The notes beneath the pieces were generated by a model. The model saw nothing but the letters and a program-made list of their open reading frames with translations, was not told where the DNA came from and searched no databases. Below are positions 8,145 through 15,682 of a stretch of DNA of 64,000 nt, piece after piece. Position 1 is the first letter of the stretch; each line of letters begins with the position of its first letter. The translations under genes were made by a program, and so were the position numbers. This DNA comes from Mayfieldus sp963781495 (lineage in GTDB: Bacteria; Actinomycetota; Thermoleophilia; Solirubrobacterales; 70-9): NCBI GenBank assembly GCA_963781495.1, contig CAWAFX010000003.1, positions 124,001 to 188,000 of the forward strand, read 5' to 3'.

Positions 8145-8936
8145 GTGGTCGAAGCCGCGCAGGCCGCGGTGCTGCTCTGCGACAAGCCGGCAGGGATCAC
8201 CTCGCACGACCTGGTCGCCGAGGTGAGGCGGGAGAGGGGGCTGAAGACCGGCCACGCCGGCACCCTGGATCCGTTCGCGACCGGGCTGCTGGTCGTCCTG
8301 CTCGGCCGCGCAACCCGCCTCCAGCGCTATCTGCTGGCGCTGCCGAAGACCTACCGGGCGACCGCGCGGCTGGGCTGGCGCTCGACCAGCGGCGACCCCG
8401 AGGGCGAGTTGACCGAGACCGGCAATGTGCCCACCGATCTCGCACTGCCGACCGGGCGGGTGCTGCAGCGGGTGCCGATGACCTCGGCGGTGAAGGTGGG
8501 CGGCGAGCGCCTCTACCGCAAGGCGTTTCGGGGCGAGACCGTGGAGACGCCGGAGCGCGAGATCGAAGTGATGCGGGCGCAGCTGCTCGAGCAGGGGCAG
8601 GGGAGGGCCAGCTATGAGATCGAGTGCTCCTCCGGGACCTACGTGAGGACCCTGATCGAAACGCTCGGCAACGCCTACTGTGAGAGCCTGCGGCGGGTGG
8701 CGGTAGGAGCGCTGAGAGTCGAGGACGCCGGGACCGAGCTGGCGCCGATCGACGCGCTCGCCTTCCTTCCCGAGCTTCGCCTCGACGCCGAGCAGGCCGA
8801 GGCCGTGTCGCATGGAAGGGCGCTCGAGCAGGCCGCGCCCGGCGACGCTCCGGTCCGGCTCAGCTTCGAGGGCGAGCTGCTCGCCGTCGCGCGGCCCGGG
8901 GAGGGCCGGCTGCAACCCGAGGTGGTGCTGGTGTGA
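8145..8936 (+). CDS. truB: tRNA pseudouridine(55) synthase TruB
   Basis: Makes pseudouridine 55 in the T loop of tRNA. GTG start at 8145, one base after the nrnA stop, gives VVEAAQAAVLLCDKPAGITS. The catalytic motif is GHAGTLDPFATGLLVVLLG, with the active-site Asp in TLDP. Later conserved blocks are the LPKTYRATARLGW and IECSSGTYVRTLIETLG segments. 263 residues. The stop overlaps the GTG of ribF (GTGA). The frame extends upstream but only as nonsense overlapping nrnA. Confidence 0.95.
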   Translation: MVEAAQAAVLLCDKPAGITSHDLVAEVRRERGLKTGHAGTLDPFATGLLVVLLGRATRLQRYLLALPKTYRATARLGWRSTSGDPEGELTETGNVPTDLALPTGRVLQRVPMTSAVKVGGERLYRKAFRGETVETPEREIEVMRAQLLEQGQGRASYEIECSSGTYVRTLIETLGNAYCESLRRVAVGALRVEDAGTELAPIDALAFLPELRLDAEQAEAVSHGRALEQAAPGDAPVRLSFEGELLAVARPGEGRLQPEVVLV

Positions 8937-9820
8937 GCATCAAGGTCACCAGGCTGCCCGACGCAGAGCCGCGCGACCGCGCGGTCGCGATCGGCACCTT
9001 CGACGGCGTCCACCTCGGCCACCAGGCGGTGATCGAAGGCGCCGACACGGTGCTGACCTTCGATCCACATCCGCTCGAGATCCTGCACCCGGCCGCAGCG
9101 CCGAAGCTGATCATGCCGTTCAAGGTCAAGCGCGACGTGATCGACGGGCTCGGCGTGCAGGAGCTGGTCGTGATCCCGTTCGACCGCGAGTTCTCGGCGA
9201 TCCCGGCCGAGGGCTTCATCGAGCACGTTCTGCTCGAGCGCCTGGGAGCGAAGAAGGTCTCGGTCGGGGAGAACTTCCGCTTCGGCGCCAAGGCGAAGGG
9301 GGACCCCGAGATGCTGCGCTCGCGGCCGGAGTTCTCGACCCGGGTCGTGCCGCTGGTCGAGGTCGACGGCGAGACCGTCTCCTCGACCCGGGTCCGGGCC
9401 CTGGTCGAGGTCGGCGACGTCGAGGCGGCCCATCGCTGCATGGGCAACCCGTTCATGCTCGAGGGACCGGTCGTCGAGGGCGACAAGCGCGGCCGCGAGC
9501 TCGGCTTTCCGACCGCCAACCTGATTCCGGACGACCGCCTGGTCTCGCCCGGGCACGGCGTCTACGCAGCCTTCGCCAACGGTTACCCGGCGGCGGTCAA
9601 CATCGGCGTGCGCCCGACTTTCGAAAGCGGCCGCGGGGTGCTGATCGAGGCCTATCTGATCGACCGCACCGAGGATCTCTATGGGCAGAACCTGCGCATC
9701 GCCTTCGTCTCCCGGCTGCGCGGCGAGCGCCGCTTCCCGAGCGTCGAGGAGCTGATCGCGGCGATGAACGACGACGTAGAAGCGGCGCGAAAAGCTTGTG
9801 CTAGCTTCCAAACGGCTTGA
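8933..9820 (+). CDS. ribF: Bifunctional riboflavin kinase / FAD synthetase
   Basis: Converts riboflavin to FMN and FMN to FAD. The N-terminal nucleotidyltransferase domain has AIGTFDGVHLGHQ (the HxGH-like site), LTFDPHP and VGENFRFG. It closes with the VSSTRVRALVEVGDVEAA segment. The C-terminal flavokinase domain has GPVVEGDKRGRELGFPTANL, with the PTAN motif, and GVYAAFANGYPAAVNIGVRPTF. 295 residues, standard size. Directly overlaps truB, as in many bacteria. Confidence 0.95.
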   Translation: MSIKVTRLPDAEPRDRAVAIGTFDGVHLGHQAVIEGADTVLTFDPHPLEILHPAAAPKLIMPFKVKRDVIDGLGVQELVVIPFDREFSAIPAEGFIEHVLLERLGAKKVSVGENFRFGAKAKGDPEMLRSRPEFSTRVVPLVEVDGETVSSTRVRALVEVGDVEAAHRCMGNPFMLEGPVVEGDKRGRELGFPTANLIPDDRLVSPGHGVYAAFANGYPAAVNIGVRPTFESGRGVLIEAYLIDRTEDLYGQNLRIAFVSRLRGERRFPSVEELIAAMNDDVEAARKACASFQTA

Positions 9821-9847
9821 GGCCCCCGTGGCCTCTACTCTTACTTT

Positions 9848-9900
9848 GCGGCGGCTACGCCGCCTGACATGCACCTGCGGCGACACTTTGTGTCGCCGCC
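9848..9900 (+). promoter_or_regulatory. Two-hairpin leader in front of rpsO (candidate S15 autoregulatory element)
   Basis: GGCGGC (9850-9855) pairs with GCCGCC (9859-9864). A second, stronger stem pairs GCGGCGACAC (9877-9886) with GTGTCGCCGC (9890-9899) across a TTT loop. Both lie in the 96-base gap between ribF and rpsO, with no T-run after them, so they look like leader structure rather than a terminator. S15 represses its own translation through varied leader RNAs in several phyla; that role is inferred here. Confidence 0.5.
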
Positions 9901-9916
9901 CGTCAAAATCCCCTCA

Positions 9917-10186
9917 ATGCCGTTGACCAAGGACCAGAAGGCCGAGCTGATCGGCAAGTACGGGCGCACGCCCGATGACACCGGCTCGGCCGAGGTCCAG
10001 GTGGCGCTGCTCACCGAGCGCATCAACGAGCTCACCGAGCACCTGCGGGGACACAGCAAGGACCACCACTCGCGCCGCGGGCTGCTGATGCTGGTCGGCA
10101 AGCGGCGGCGGCTGCTGCGCTACCTCGAGAGCAGCGACCTCGAGCGCTACCGCTCGCTGGTCGGCGAACTCGGCTTGAGGCGTTGA
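9917..10186 (+). CDS. rpsO: 30S ribosomal protein S15
   Basis: Primary 16S rRNA-binding protein of the small subunit platform. ATG at 9917 gives the standard 89 residues beginning MPLTKDQKAELIGKYG. The signature GSAEVQVALLTERINELTEHL, then KDHHSRRGLLMLVGKRRRLL, is unmistakable. An in-frame upstream ATG at 9869 is rejected because it would translate through the leader hairpin. The stop overlaps the TTG of the following peroxiredoxin gene. In many bacteria rpsO is next to pnp; here three genes separate them. Confidence 0.97.
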   Translation: MPLTKDQKAELIGKYGRTPDDTGSAEVQVALLTERINELTEHLRGHSKDHHSRRGLLMLVGKRRRLLRYLESSDLERYRSLVGELGLRR

Positions 10187-10641
10187 TCTCCGCCGGCGAG
10201 CAGGCGCCGGACTTCACGCTTCCCGATCACGAGCGCGAGCCGGTCTCGCTGGCCGACTTCCGCGGCCGCAAGGTGATGCTGGTCTTCTATCCGGCCGACT
10301 TCAGCTCTGTCTGCAGCGACCAGCTCGCGATCTACCAGGAGGTGCTCGGGGAGATCGAGGCGGCCGGGGTCAAGCTGCTCGGGATCAGCGTCGACTCCAG
10401 CGAGACCCATCGGGCCTTCCGGGAGAAGCTCGGACTCGAGATTCCACTGCTGGCCGACTTCCACCCCAAGGGCGAGGTCAGCCGCAGCTACGGCGCCTAC
10501 GTCGAGGACTACGGGGTCGCCAACCGCTGCCTGGTCCTGATCGACGAGGAGGGCGTCGTGCGCTGGGCCTATGAGACTCCGAGCATCACCGACATCCCGG
10601 GCGCCAACCTGATCTTCGACGCCCTGGCATCCCAGGCGTAG
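10183..10641 (+). CDS. Peroxiredoxin (AhpC/TSA, BCP-like)
   Basis: Thiol peroxidase that reduces hydrogen peroxide or organic peroxides. TTG start at 10183 overlaps the rpsO stop as TTGA. Thioredoxin fold with FYPADFSSVC, where Cys44 is the peroxidatic Cys. The usual Thr of the PxxxTxxC motif is Ser here, which is tolerated in the family. A second Cys lies in VANRCLVLID and could resolve the sulfenic acid. 152 residues. Coupling to a ribosomal protein gene is unusual, but the spacing makes co-transcription likely. Confidence 0.9.
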   Translation: MISAGEQAPDFTLPDHEREPVSLADFRGRKVMLVFYPADFSSVCSDQLAIYQEVLGEIEAAGVKLLGISVDSSETHRAFREKLGLEIPLLADFHPKGEVSRSYGAYVEDYGVANRCLVLIDEEGVVRWAYETPSITDIPGANLIFDALASQA

Positions 10642-10685
10642 CCAGGGCGCGGGCCGCAGGGGGCGACTCGGCCGTTCGAGGCGCC

Positions 10686-10716
10686 TTTGTCGCGGTATGC
10701 GCGACAAGGTCGCCTC
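10686..10716 (+). repeat. Palindromic repeat, copy 1, containing the start codon of the AbiEi-like gene
   Basis: TTGTCGCG (10687-10694) and CGCGACAA (10700-10707) form perfect arms around GTATG. The 31-nt unit recurs at 11536-11566 with 3 differences, two of which are a compensatory A/T swap inside the stem. The ATG at 10697 lies in the loop, so a protein or RNA fold bound here would block initiation. Confidence 0.8.
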
Positions 10717-11539
10717 GCGGGAGCGGGAAATCGCCACGATCGCAAGCCGCCAGCACGGCGTGGTGACCAGCAGGCAGCTTCGGGGGGCGGGGATCGATGC
10801 CGATGCCATCCGCCGCCGAACGGATCCGGGCCGCCTACATAGGTTGCATCGGGGCGTCTATGCAGTCGGCCACCTTGCACTGCCGTCGGAGGGGCGCTGG
10901 ATGGCGGCGGTCCTCGCTTGCGGCGCTTCCGCGGTTCTGAGCCACCGTTCCGCGGCCGCTCTATGGGGTCTGCTTCCCATCACGACCGGTCCGACGGAAG
11001 TCGTGATCCCGGCGGTGGGTGGACGGTCGAAGAGGCCCGGAATCCGAATCCATCGATCGCGCACCCTGACCGCCGACGGCGTGACCCGTCATCGGTGCAT
11101 CCCCGTCACCACCGTCGGGCGGACGATCGACGATCTGCGACGCACGGCCTCTGCACAGCTCTTGCGCCGCGCCGCGCGGGAAGCCGCGGTTCTCGGCTTC
11201 GAGGTACCGACTCTCAGCGGCGCGGAAAACACCCGAAGCGAGCTGGAGCACCGGTTCCTGAAGCTCTGTCGCCGCCATAGGCTGCCCTTGCCCGAGGCAA
11301 ATGTTGCGATCGGACCGTTTCAGGTCGATTTCCTCTGGCGCCGTCAGCGCCTGGTCGTGGAAACGGATGGCTACCGCTTCCATCGCGGTCGCCAGGCATT
11401 TGAGGACGATCGCGCCCGTGACCTCGAGTTGCGCCTCATGGGCTACGAAGTCGTTCGCTTCACCTATCGGCAGGTGATCGAGGAGCGTCTCGGGGTGGCG
11501 GCGGCGCTGCGGCAATTGCTGCGCCCCGAGGCGCGTTAG
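10697..11539 (+). CDS. AbiEi-type winged-helix antitoxin domain fused to a DUF559 (Vsr-like) nuclease-fold domain
   Basis: 280 residues. The N-terminal third (REREIATIASRQHGVVTSRQL, then LHRLHRGVYAVG) matches the winged-helix domain of AbiEi-type antitoxins. The middle part (ACGASAVLSHRSAAALWG) is the AbiEi C-terminal-like region. The last 90 residues carry the DUF559 PD-(D/E)XK-like core: NTRSELEHRFLKLC, then FQVDFLWRRQRLVVETDGYRFH with candidate active-site residues D and E-x-D, and RDLELRLMGYEVVRFTYRQV. No AbiEii toxin is next to it, so it is an orphan gene; this architecture is common as scattered paralogs in actinobacteria. Start and stop codons each lie in a copy of the same palindrome, which suggests autoregulation. 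It interrupts the usual rpsO-pnp order, so it may be a mobile or recently inserted cassette. Confidence 0.82.
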   Translation: MRDKVASREREIATIASRQHGVVTSRQLRGAGIDADAIRRRTDPGRLHRLHRGVYAVGHLALPSEGRWMAAVLACGASAVLSHRSAAALWGLLPITTGPTEVVIPAVGGRSKRPGIRIHRSRTLTADGVTRHRCIPVTTVGRTIDDLRRTASAQLLRRAAREAAVLGFEVPTLSGAENTRSELEHRFLKLCRRHRLPLPEANVAIGPFQVDFLWRRQRLVVETDGYRFHRGRQAFEDDRARDLELRLMGYEVVRFTYRQVIEERLGVAAALRQLLRPEAR

Positions 11540-11566
11540 TCGCGGTATGCGCGACTAGGACGCCTC
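11536..11566 (+). repeat. Palindromic repeat, copy 2, containing the stop codon of the AbiEi-like gene
   Basis: TAGTCGCG (11537-11544) and CGCGACTA (11550-11557) around GTATG. The TAG that begins the left arm is the stop codon of the preceding gene. Compared with copy 1 one base pair is changed from T-A to A-T, preserving the stem. An ATG in the loop is followed by only two codons and a stop. Confidence 0.8.
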
Positions 11567-11590
11567 AAGCCGCCCGTTTAGCCTTGAGGC
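11562..11590 (+). promoter_or_regulatory. Inverted repeat around the -10 of the DsbA-like gene
   Basis: GCCTCAAG (11562-11569) and CTTGAGGC (11583-11590) are perfect 8-bp arms separated by 13 nt and end at the ATG. They bracket or overlap the -10 TAGCCT. This fits an operator; an RNA hairpin is the alternative. Confidence 0.45.
11579..11584 (+). promoter_or_regulatory. -10 hexamer TAGCCT of the DsbA-like gene
   Basis: Ends 6 nt before the ATG at 11591, predicting a leaderless transcript. Confidence 0.5.
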
Positions 11591-12118
11591 ATGAGCGACC
11601 TGCGCAGCGCCGAGGTTCCCGCCGTCGGCCCTGACGACCACGCGCGCGGCAAGGGGGAGGAGCTGGTCGTCTACGTCGACCTCGGCTGCCCGCACTGCGC
11701 CGCCGTCTGGGGGCGGATCGCCGCCCTCGAGGCGCGGATCGTCTTCCGCCACTTTCCGCTGCCCCGCAAGCACCCGCGGGCCCCGGTCCTGCACGCCGCC
11801 GCTGAGGCGGCCGGGCGCCAGGGGGCGTTCTTCGAGGTCGTCGACACGCTTTTCGCCGACCGCGGCCACGTCGACGACCCGCACCTATGGGAGCGGGTGC
11901 GCGTCCTCGGCTTCGACCTCGAGCGCTTCGAGGCCGACCGGCGCTCCGAGCAGGTGGCCGAGCGGGTGCGGCGCGATTTCGAATCCGGGATCCGCGCCGG
12001 CGTCGCCGCGACGCCGAGCATTTTCAGCGCCGGGGAGCCCGTTGGCCTAGAGGAGCTGGAAGAGCTGGCGGGGAAGGCCTCTGTAGAATCGCCTGCGACA
12101 GAGAACGAGAGTTCTTAA
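11591..12118 (+). CDS. DsbA-family thioredoxin-fold protein
   Basis: 175 residues with a CPHC redox motif in VVYVDLGCPHCAAVWGRI, an inserted helical domain, and the cis-Pro loop near ATPSIF. This matches the DsbA/FrnE-like branch, which catalyses dithiol-disulfide exchange. There is no signal peptide or membrane anchor, so it probably works in the cytosol as a disulfide reductase or isomerase. ATG at 11591 is supported by the -10 element 6 nt upstream. The gene ends 42 bases before pnp. Confidence 0.85.
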   Translation: MSDLRSAEVPAVGPDDHARGKGEELVVYVDLGCPHCAAVWGRIAALEARIVFRHFPLPRKHPRAPVLHAAAEAAGRQGAFFEVVDTLFADRGHVDDPHLWERVRVLGFDLERFEADRRSEQVAERVRRDFESGIRAGVAATPSIFSAGEPVGLEELEELAGKASVESPATENESS

Positions 12119-12124
12119 GCAAAG

Positions 12125-12149
12125 GGCCGCCAACCGGGCGGCCGGAGGT
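12125..12149 (+). promoter_or_regulatory. Hairpin abutting a strong ribosome-binding site upstream of pnp
   Basis: GGCCGCC (12125-12131) pairs with GGCGGCC (12137-12143) over a 5-nt loop. It is followed immediately by GGAGGT (12144-12149), 10 nt before the ATG. The stem touches the SD, so folding could modulate pnp translation. In E. coli pnp is autoregulated via a leader stem; here that is only an analogy. Confidence 0.5.
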
Positions 12150-12159
12150 AAAAATTTAG

Positions 12160-14415
12160 ATGAGTATGTTTGACGTAAGCCGTGTCTCGGTGGATGTCGG
12201 CGAGAGCGAGATCTCCTTCGAGACAGGCAAACTCGCAAAGCAGGCGAGTGGATCTGTCGTTGTGCGCGCGGGGGACACGATGGTGCTCTGCACCGCGACG
12301 ATGGGCAACCTGCGCGATGTCGACTTCCTGCCCCTGACCGTCGATGTCGAGGAACGGATGTACGCCGCGGGCAAGATCCCCGGCTCCTTCTTCCGCCGCG
12401 AGGGTCGCTCGGGCGAGAAGGCAACTTTGACCGCGCGCATGATCGACCGTCCGATCAGGCCGCTGTTCCCGAAGGGCTGGCATTTCGAGACCCAGCTCGT
12501 CGCCCAGCCGATGTCGGTGGACCACGTCCACCCCTACGACATCCTGGCGATGAACGGCGCCTCCGCGGCGCTGGCGCTCTCGGAGATCCCGGTCGGCGCC
12601 CACGTCGGTGCCGTGCGGGTCGGAAAGCTCGACGGCGACTTCGTGATCAACCCCGATGAGGAAAGCCTCGAGGAGCTCGACCTCGACCTGATCGTGGCCG
12701 GGACCGAGGACGCGATCCTGATGGTCGAGGCGGGCGCCAACGGCGTCAGCGAGGCCGAGATCCTCGACGCCCTCGACATCGCCCATGCCGAGATCAAGAA
12801 GATCGTCGCGACGATCGAGGAGCTGCGGGGCAAGGTCGGCAAGGAGAAGCTCGAGGTCGAAGCGCCGCAGGTCGACGAGGACCTGAAGGAGGAGATCCGT
12901 TCCTCGCACGGAGCCAAGCTCGACGAGGCAACCCAGATCGAGGCCAAGCTCGAGCGCCAGGACGCGATCGACGCGGTCGAGACCGAGGCGCAGGAGCAGT
13001 ACGCCTCGAGCGGGGACGAGGAGGCCGATCTCGCCCGCAGCCAGGAGGTCGCGGCGGCGTTCGCGGCCCTGGAGAAGGAGATCATCCGCAAGCGCATCGC
13101 CGTCGACAAGAAGCGTCCCGACGGCCGCGCCCAGGACGAGATCCGGCCAATCGAGTGTGAGGTCGACGTCGCGCCGCGGGTCCACGGCTCGGCGCTGTTC
13201 ACGCGCGGCGAGACGCAGATCCTCTCCAACGTCGCCCTCGGCACCAGCCGCATGGACATGCGCCTGGACACGCTCGGGCTGGCGACGACGAAGCGTTTCT
13301 GGCACCACTACAACTTCCCGCCCTTCTCGGTCGGGGAGGCCGGCTTCATGCGCGGCCCCAAGCGCCGCGACATCGGCCACGGTGCGCTCGCCGAGCGGGC
13401 GCTGGTGCCGACGATCCCCGACGAGGAGAGCTTCCCCTACGTGATCCGCGTGGTCTCGGAGACGCTGGAGTCCAACGGCTCGTCCTCGATGGGCTCGGTC
13501 TGCGCGTCCTCGATGGCCCTGCAGGCGGCGGGCACCCCGGTCAGCGCACCGGTAGCCGGCGTCGCGATGGGGCTGATCAAGGAGGGCGACGATTACGTCG
13601 TCCTGACCGACATCGCCGGCGTCGAGGACCACCTCGGCGACATGGACTTCAAGGTCGCCGGCACGTCGGAGGGAATCACCGCCCTGCAGATGGACATCAA
13701 GATCAGCGGCGTCACCTTCGACATCCTGCGCGATGCGCTCGAGCAGGCCCTGAAGGGCCGTCTGTTCATCCTCGGCGAGATGGCGAAGGCGATCGACGGC
13801 CCGCGCGAGCAGCTGTCGCCCTACGCGCCGCGGATCGAGGCGATCCAGATCGACCCCGAGAAGATCGGCGCCGTGATCGGCAAGGGCGGAGAGACGATCC
13901 GCGCCCTCTGCGAGGAGTTCGAGGCCGAGATCGACGTCGAAGACGACGGCACGGTGAAGGTCTACGCGACCAGCGGCGAGCTGGTCGAGGCCTGCATCGC
14001 CCGCATCGAGTCGATGACCAAGGAAGCCGAGGTCGGCGATCGCTACAACAACGCCAAGGTCGTCAAGACGACCACCTTCGGTGCCTTCGTCGAGCTGACC
14101 AAGGGCACCGATGGGCTGCTGCACATCTCAAACGTCAAGCCCGGCGAGCGGGTCGAGACGGTGGACGACGTCCTCAAGGCCGGCCAAGAGCTGGACGTGA
14201 CCGTGGTCGAGGTCGACCGCGAGCGCGGCCGCATCGGCCTGCGGCTCTCCGATGACCCCTCGGTCGAGGGCAAGAGCCCCGAGGAGCTGGTCTCGGTCGG
14301 CACCGGCAGCGACGGCGGACGCCGTGAGGGCGGCGACCGGCGGCCACGCCGTGACGGCGACCGCGGCGGTCGCGGCGGTCGCGGCGGCCGCGAGCGCAGC
14401 AGGCGTGAGCGGTAG
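12160..14415 (+). CDS. pnp: Polyribonucleotide nucleotidyltransferase (PNPase)
   Basis: 3'-5' phosphorolytic exoribonuclease, a core RNA-decay enzyme. The two RNase PH domains are visible: the first with GDTMVLCTATMGNLRDVDFLPL and FFRREGRSGEKATLTARMIDRP, the second with RPDGRAQDEIRPI and ESNGSSSMGSVCASSMALQAAG. The helical linker (DAIDAVETEAQEQY region) lies between them. A KH domain follows (IGAVIGKGGETIRALCEEF), then S1 (FGAFVELTKGTDGLLHISNV). The C-terminus ends in an Arg/Gly/Asp-rich tail of about 35 residues that could contact RNA. 751 residues. Start chosen by the SD GGAGGT. The last 11 bases overlap the next gene. Confidence 0.97.
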   Translation: MSMFDVSRVSVDVGESEISFETGKLAKQASGSVVVRAGDTMVLCTATMGNLRDVDFLPLTVDVEERMYAAGKIPGSFFRREGRSGEKATLTARMIDRPIRPLFPKGWHFETQLVAQPMSVDHVHPYDILAMNGASAALALSEIPVGAHVGAVRVGKLDGDFVINPDEESLEELDLDLIVAGTEDAILMVEAGANGVSEAEILDALDIAHAEIKKIVATIEELRGKVGKEKLEVEAPQVDEDLKEEIRSSHGAKLDEATQIEAKLERQDAIDAVETEAQEQYASSGDEEADLARSQEVAAAFAALEKEIIRKRIAVDKKRPDGRAQDEIRPIECEVDVAPRVHGSALFTRGETQILSNVALGTSRMDMRLDTLGLATTKRFWHHYNFPPFSVGEAGFMRGPKRRDIGHGALAERALVPTIPDEESFPYVIRVVSETLESNGSSSMGSVCASSMALQAAGTPVSAPVAGVAMGLIKEGDDYVVLTDIAGVEDHLGDMDFKVAGTSEGITALQMDIKISGVTFDILRDALEQALKGRLFILGEMAKAIDGPREQLSPYAPRIEAIQIDPEKIGAVIGKGGETIRALCEEFEAEIDVEDDGTVKVYATSGELVEACIARIESMTKEAEVGDRYNNAKVVKTTTFGAFVELTKGTDGLLHISNVKPGERVETVDDVLKAGQELDVTVVEVDRERGRIGLRLSDDPSVEGKSPEELVSVGTGSDGGRREGGDRRPRRDGDRGGRGGRGGRERSRRER

Positions 14416-15679
14416 CCGGCTAACCGAGCTCGACTCCGGCGTTCGAGTCGTCACCGAGACCGTTCCGTCGGTTCGGTCGGTGGCGCTCGGGCTCTGGGTG
14501 AAGACCGGATCGCGTAACGAGACGCCCGCCCAGGCGGGCGTCTCGCACTTCCTCGAGCACATGCTGTTCAAGGGCACCGAACGCCACTCGGCGATCGAGA
14601 TCTCCGAGATCTTCGACGGCCTCGGGGCAGCGGTGAACGCGGCCACCGGAAAGGAGACCACCCACCTGCACGCGCGCTTCCTCGACGAGCACACCGAGGA
14701 CGCCTTCCGGCTCTTGTCCGAGATGCTGCTCGCTCCGACCTACCCCGAGGTCGACTCCGAGCGCGAGGTCGTGCTGGAGGAGATCGCGATGTACGAGGAC
14801 GAGCCGATGGACCGCGTCCACGATTTCCTCGCCGAGGCGGTGTTCGGCCGCCACCCACTGGGACGCCGCGTGCTGGGCACCGCCGAGGTGATCGCCTCGA
14901 TTCCGGTCCCCGACATCGACGCCTACCACCACGACCGCTACGCGGCCCCGAACCTGATCGTCTCCGCCGCCGGCCACGTCGACCACGAGGCGATCTGCGA
15001 TCTGTCGCGGCGCTTCGTCAAACCGCCGAGCGAGCAGCCGGCGGAATCCAACGGCGCAGTCCCCGACCTCGCGCCACGGCTCTGCTTCAACCAGAAGGAC
15101 ACCGAGCAGTACCACATCTGCTTCGGGGCGCCGGGACTGACCCGCGACGACGAGCGCCGCTACGCGCTCGCGGTGCTGGACTCGATCTACGGCGGCTCGA
15201 CCTCCTCGCGGCTGTTCGTCGAGGTGCGCGAGAAGCGCGGTCTCGCCTACTCGGTCGGCTCATACAACGACCAGTACACCGACCTCGGCCTGGTCGCGAC
15301 CTACGTCGGGACCCGCGAGGACAACGTCGAGGAGGCCTGCGGCCTGATCGCGGGCGAGATCAATCGCCTGCGCTCGGAGCCGGTCAGCGCCGAAGAGCTC
15401 GACCGCGGCAAGGAAAACGTCAAGGGAAGGCTGGTCCTCTCCTCGGAGTCGACCGCGACGCGAATGTCGCGCAACGCCCGCTCGGCCCTGTTCGGGACCC
15501 CGCTCTACACGCTCGACGAAATGCTGGAGAAGGTCGAGGCGGTGACCGTCGACGACGTCACGGCGCTGAGCCAGGAGCTCTACGACCCCCAGCAGCTGTC
15601 GGCCTCCTGCATCGGCCGCAGCGAGGAGCTCTTCCGCAACGCCGTGTCCGGCGTCGCCGAGCCGCTGGCCGCGGCATAG
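14405..15679 (+). CDS. M16-family zinc peptidase (YmxG/MlpA-like)
   Basis: Pitrilysin-like metalloprotease with the inverted zinc motif HFLEH in AGVSHFLEHMLFKG and the downstream Glu in EEIAMYEDEPMDRVHDFL. The second, inactive-like half has YGGSTSSRLFVEVREKRGLAYSVGSY, which is characteristic. GTG at 14405 (424 residues) is preferred over the frame's earlier starts because SRLTELDSGVRVVTE is the typical N-terminus. It overlaps pnp by 11 bases. The pnp-M16-dapB adjacency is frequent in Gram-positive bacteria. Substrate unknown; cytosolic. Confidence 0.93.
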   Translation: MSGSRLTELDSGVRVVTETVPSVRSVALGLWVKTGSRNETPAQAGVSHFLEHMLFKGTERHSAIEISEIFDGLGAAVNAATGKETTHLHARFLDEHTEDAFRLLSEMLLAPTYPEVDSEREVVLEEIAMYEDEPMDRVHDFLAEAVFGRHPLGRRVLGTAEVIASIPVPDIDAYHHDRYAAPNLIVSAAGHVDHEAICDLSRRFVKPPSEQPAESNGAVPDLAPRLCFNQKDTEQYHICFGAPGLTRDDERRYALAVLDSIYGGSTSSRLFVEVREKRGLAYSVGSYNDQYTDLGLVATYVGTREDNVEEACGLIAGEINRLRSEPVSAEELDRGKENVKGRLVLSSESTATRMSRNARSALFGTPLYTLDEMLEKVEAVTVDDVTALSQELYDPQQLSASCIGRSEELFRNAVSGVAEPLAAA

Positions 15680-15682
15680 ACC

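Noticed and set aside
9869..9916. N-terminal extension of rpsO from ATG 9869
   Set aside because: Would add 16 residues encoded by the hairpin; S15 is 89 residues and begins at ATG 9917.
12115..14124. Long antisense frame (669 residues) opposite pnp
   Set aside because: Shadow of the real pnp frame in high-GC DNA; no recognisable domain, low-complexity His/Asp/Arg content.
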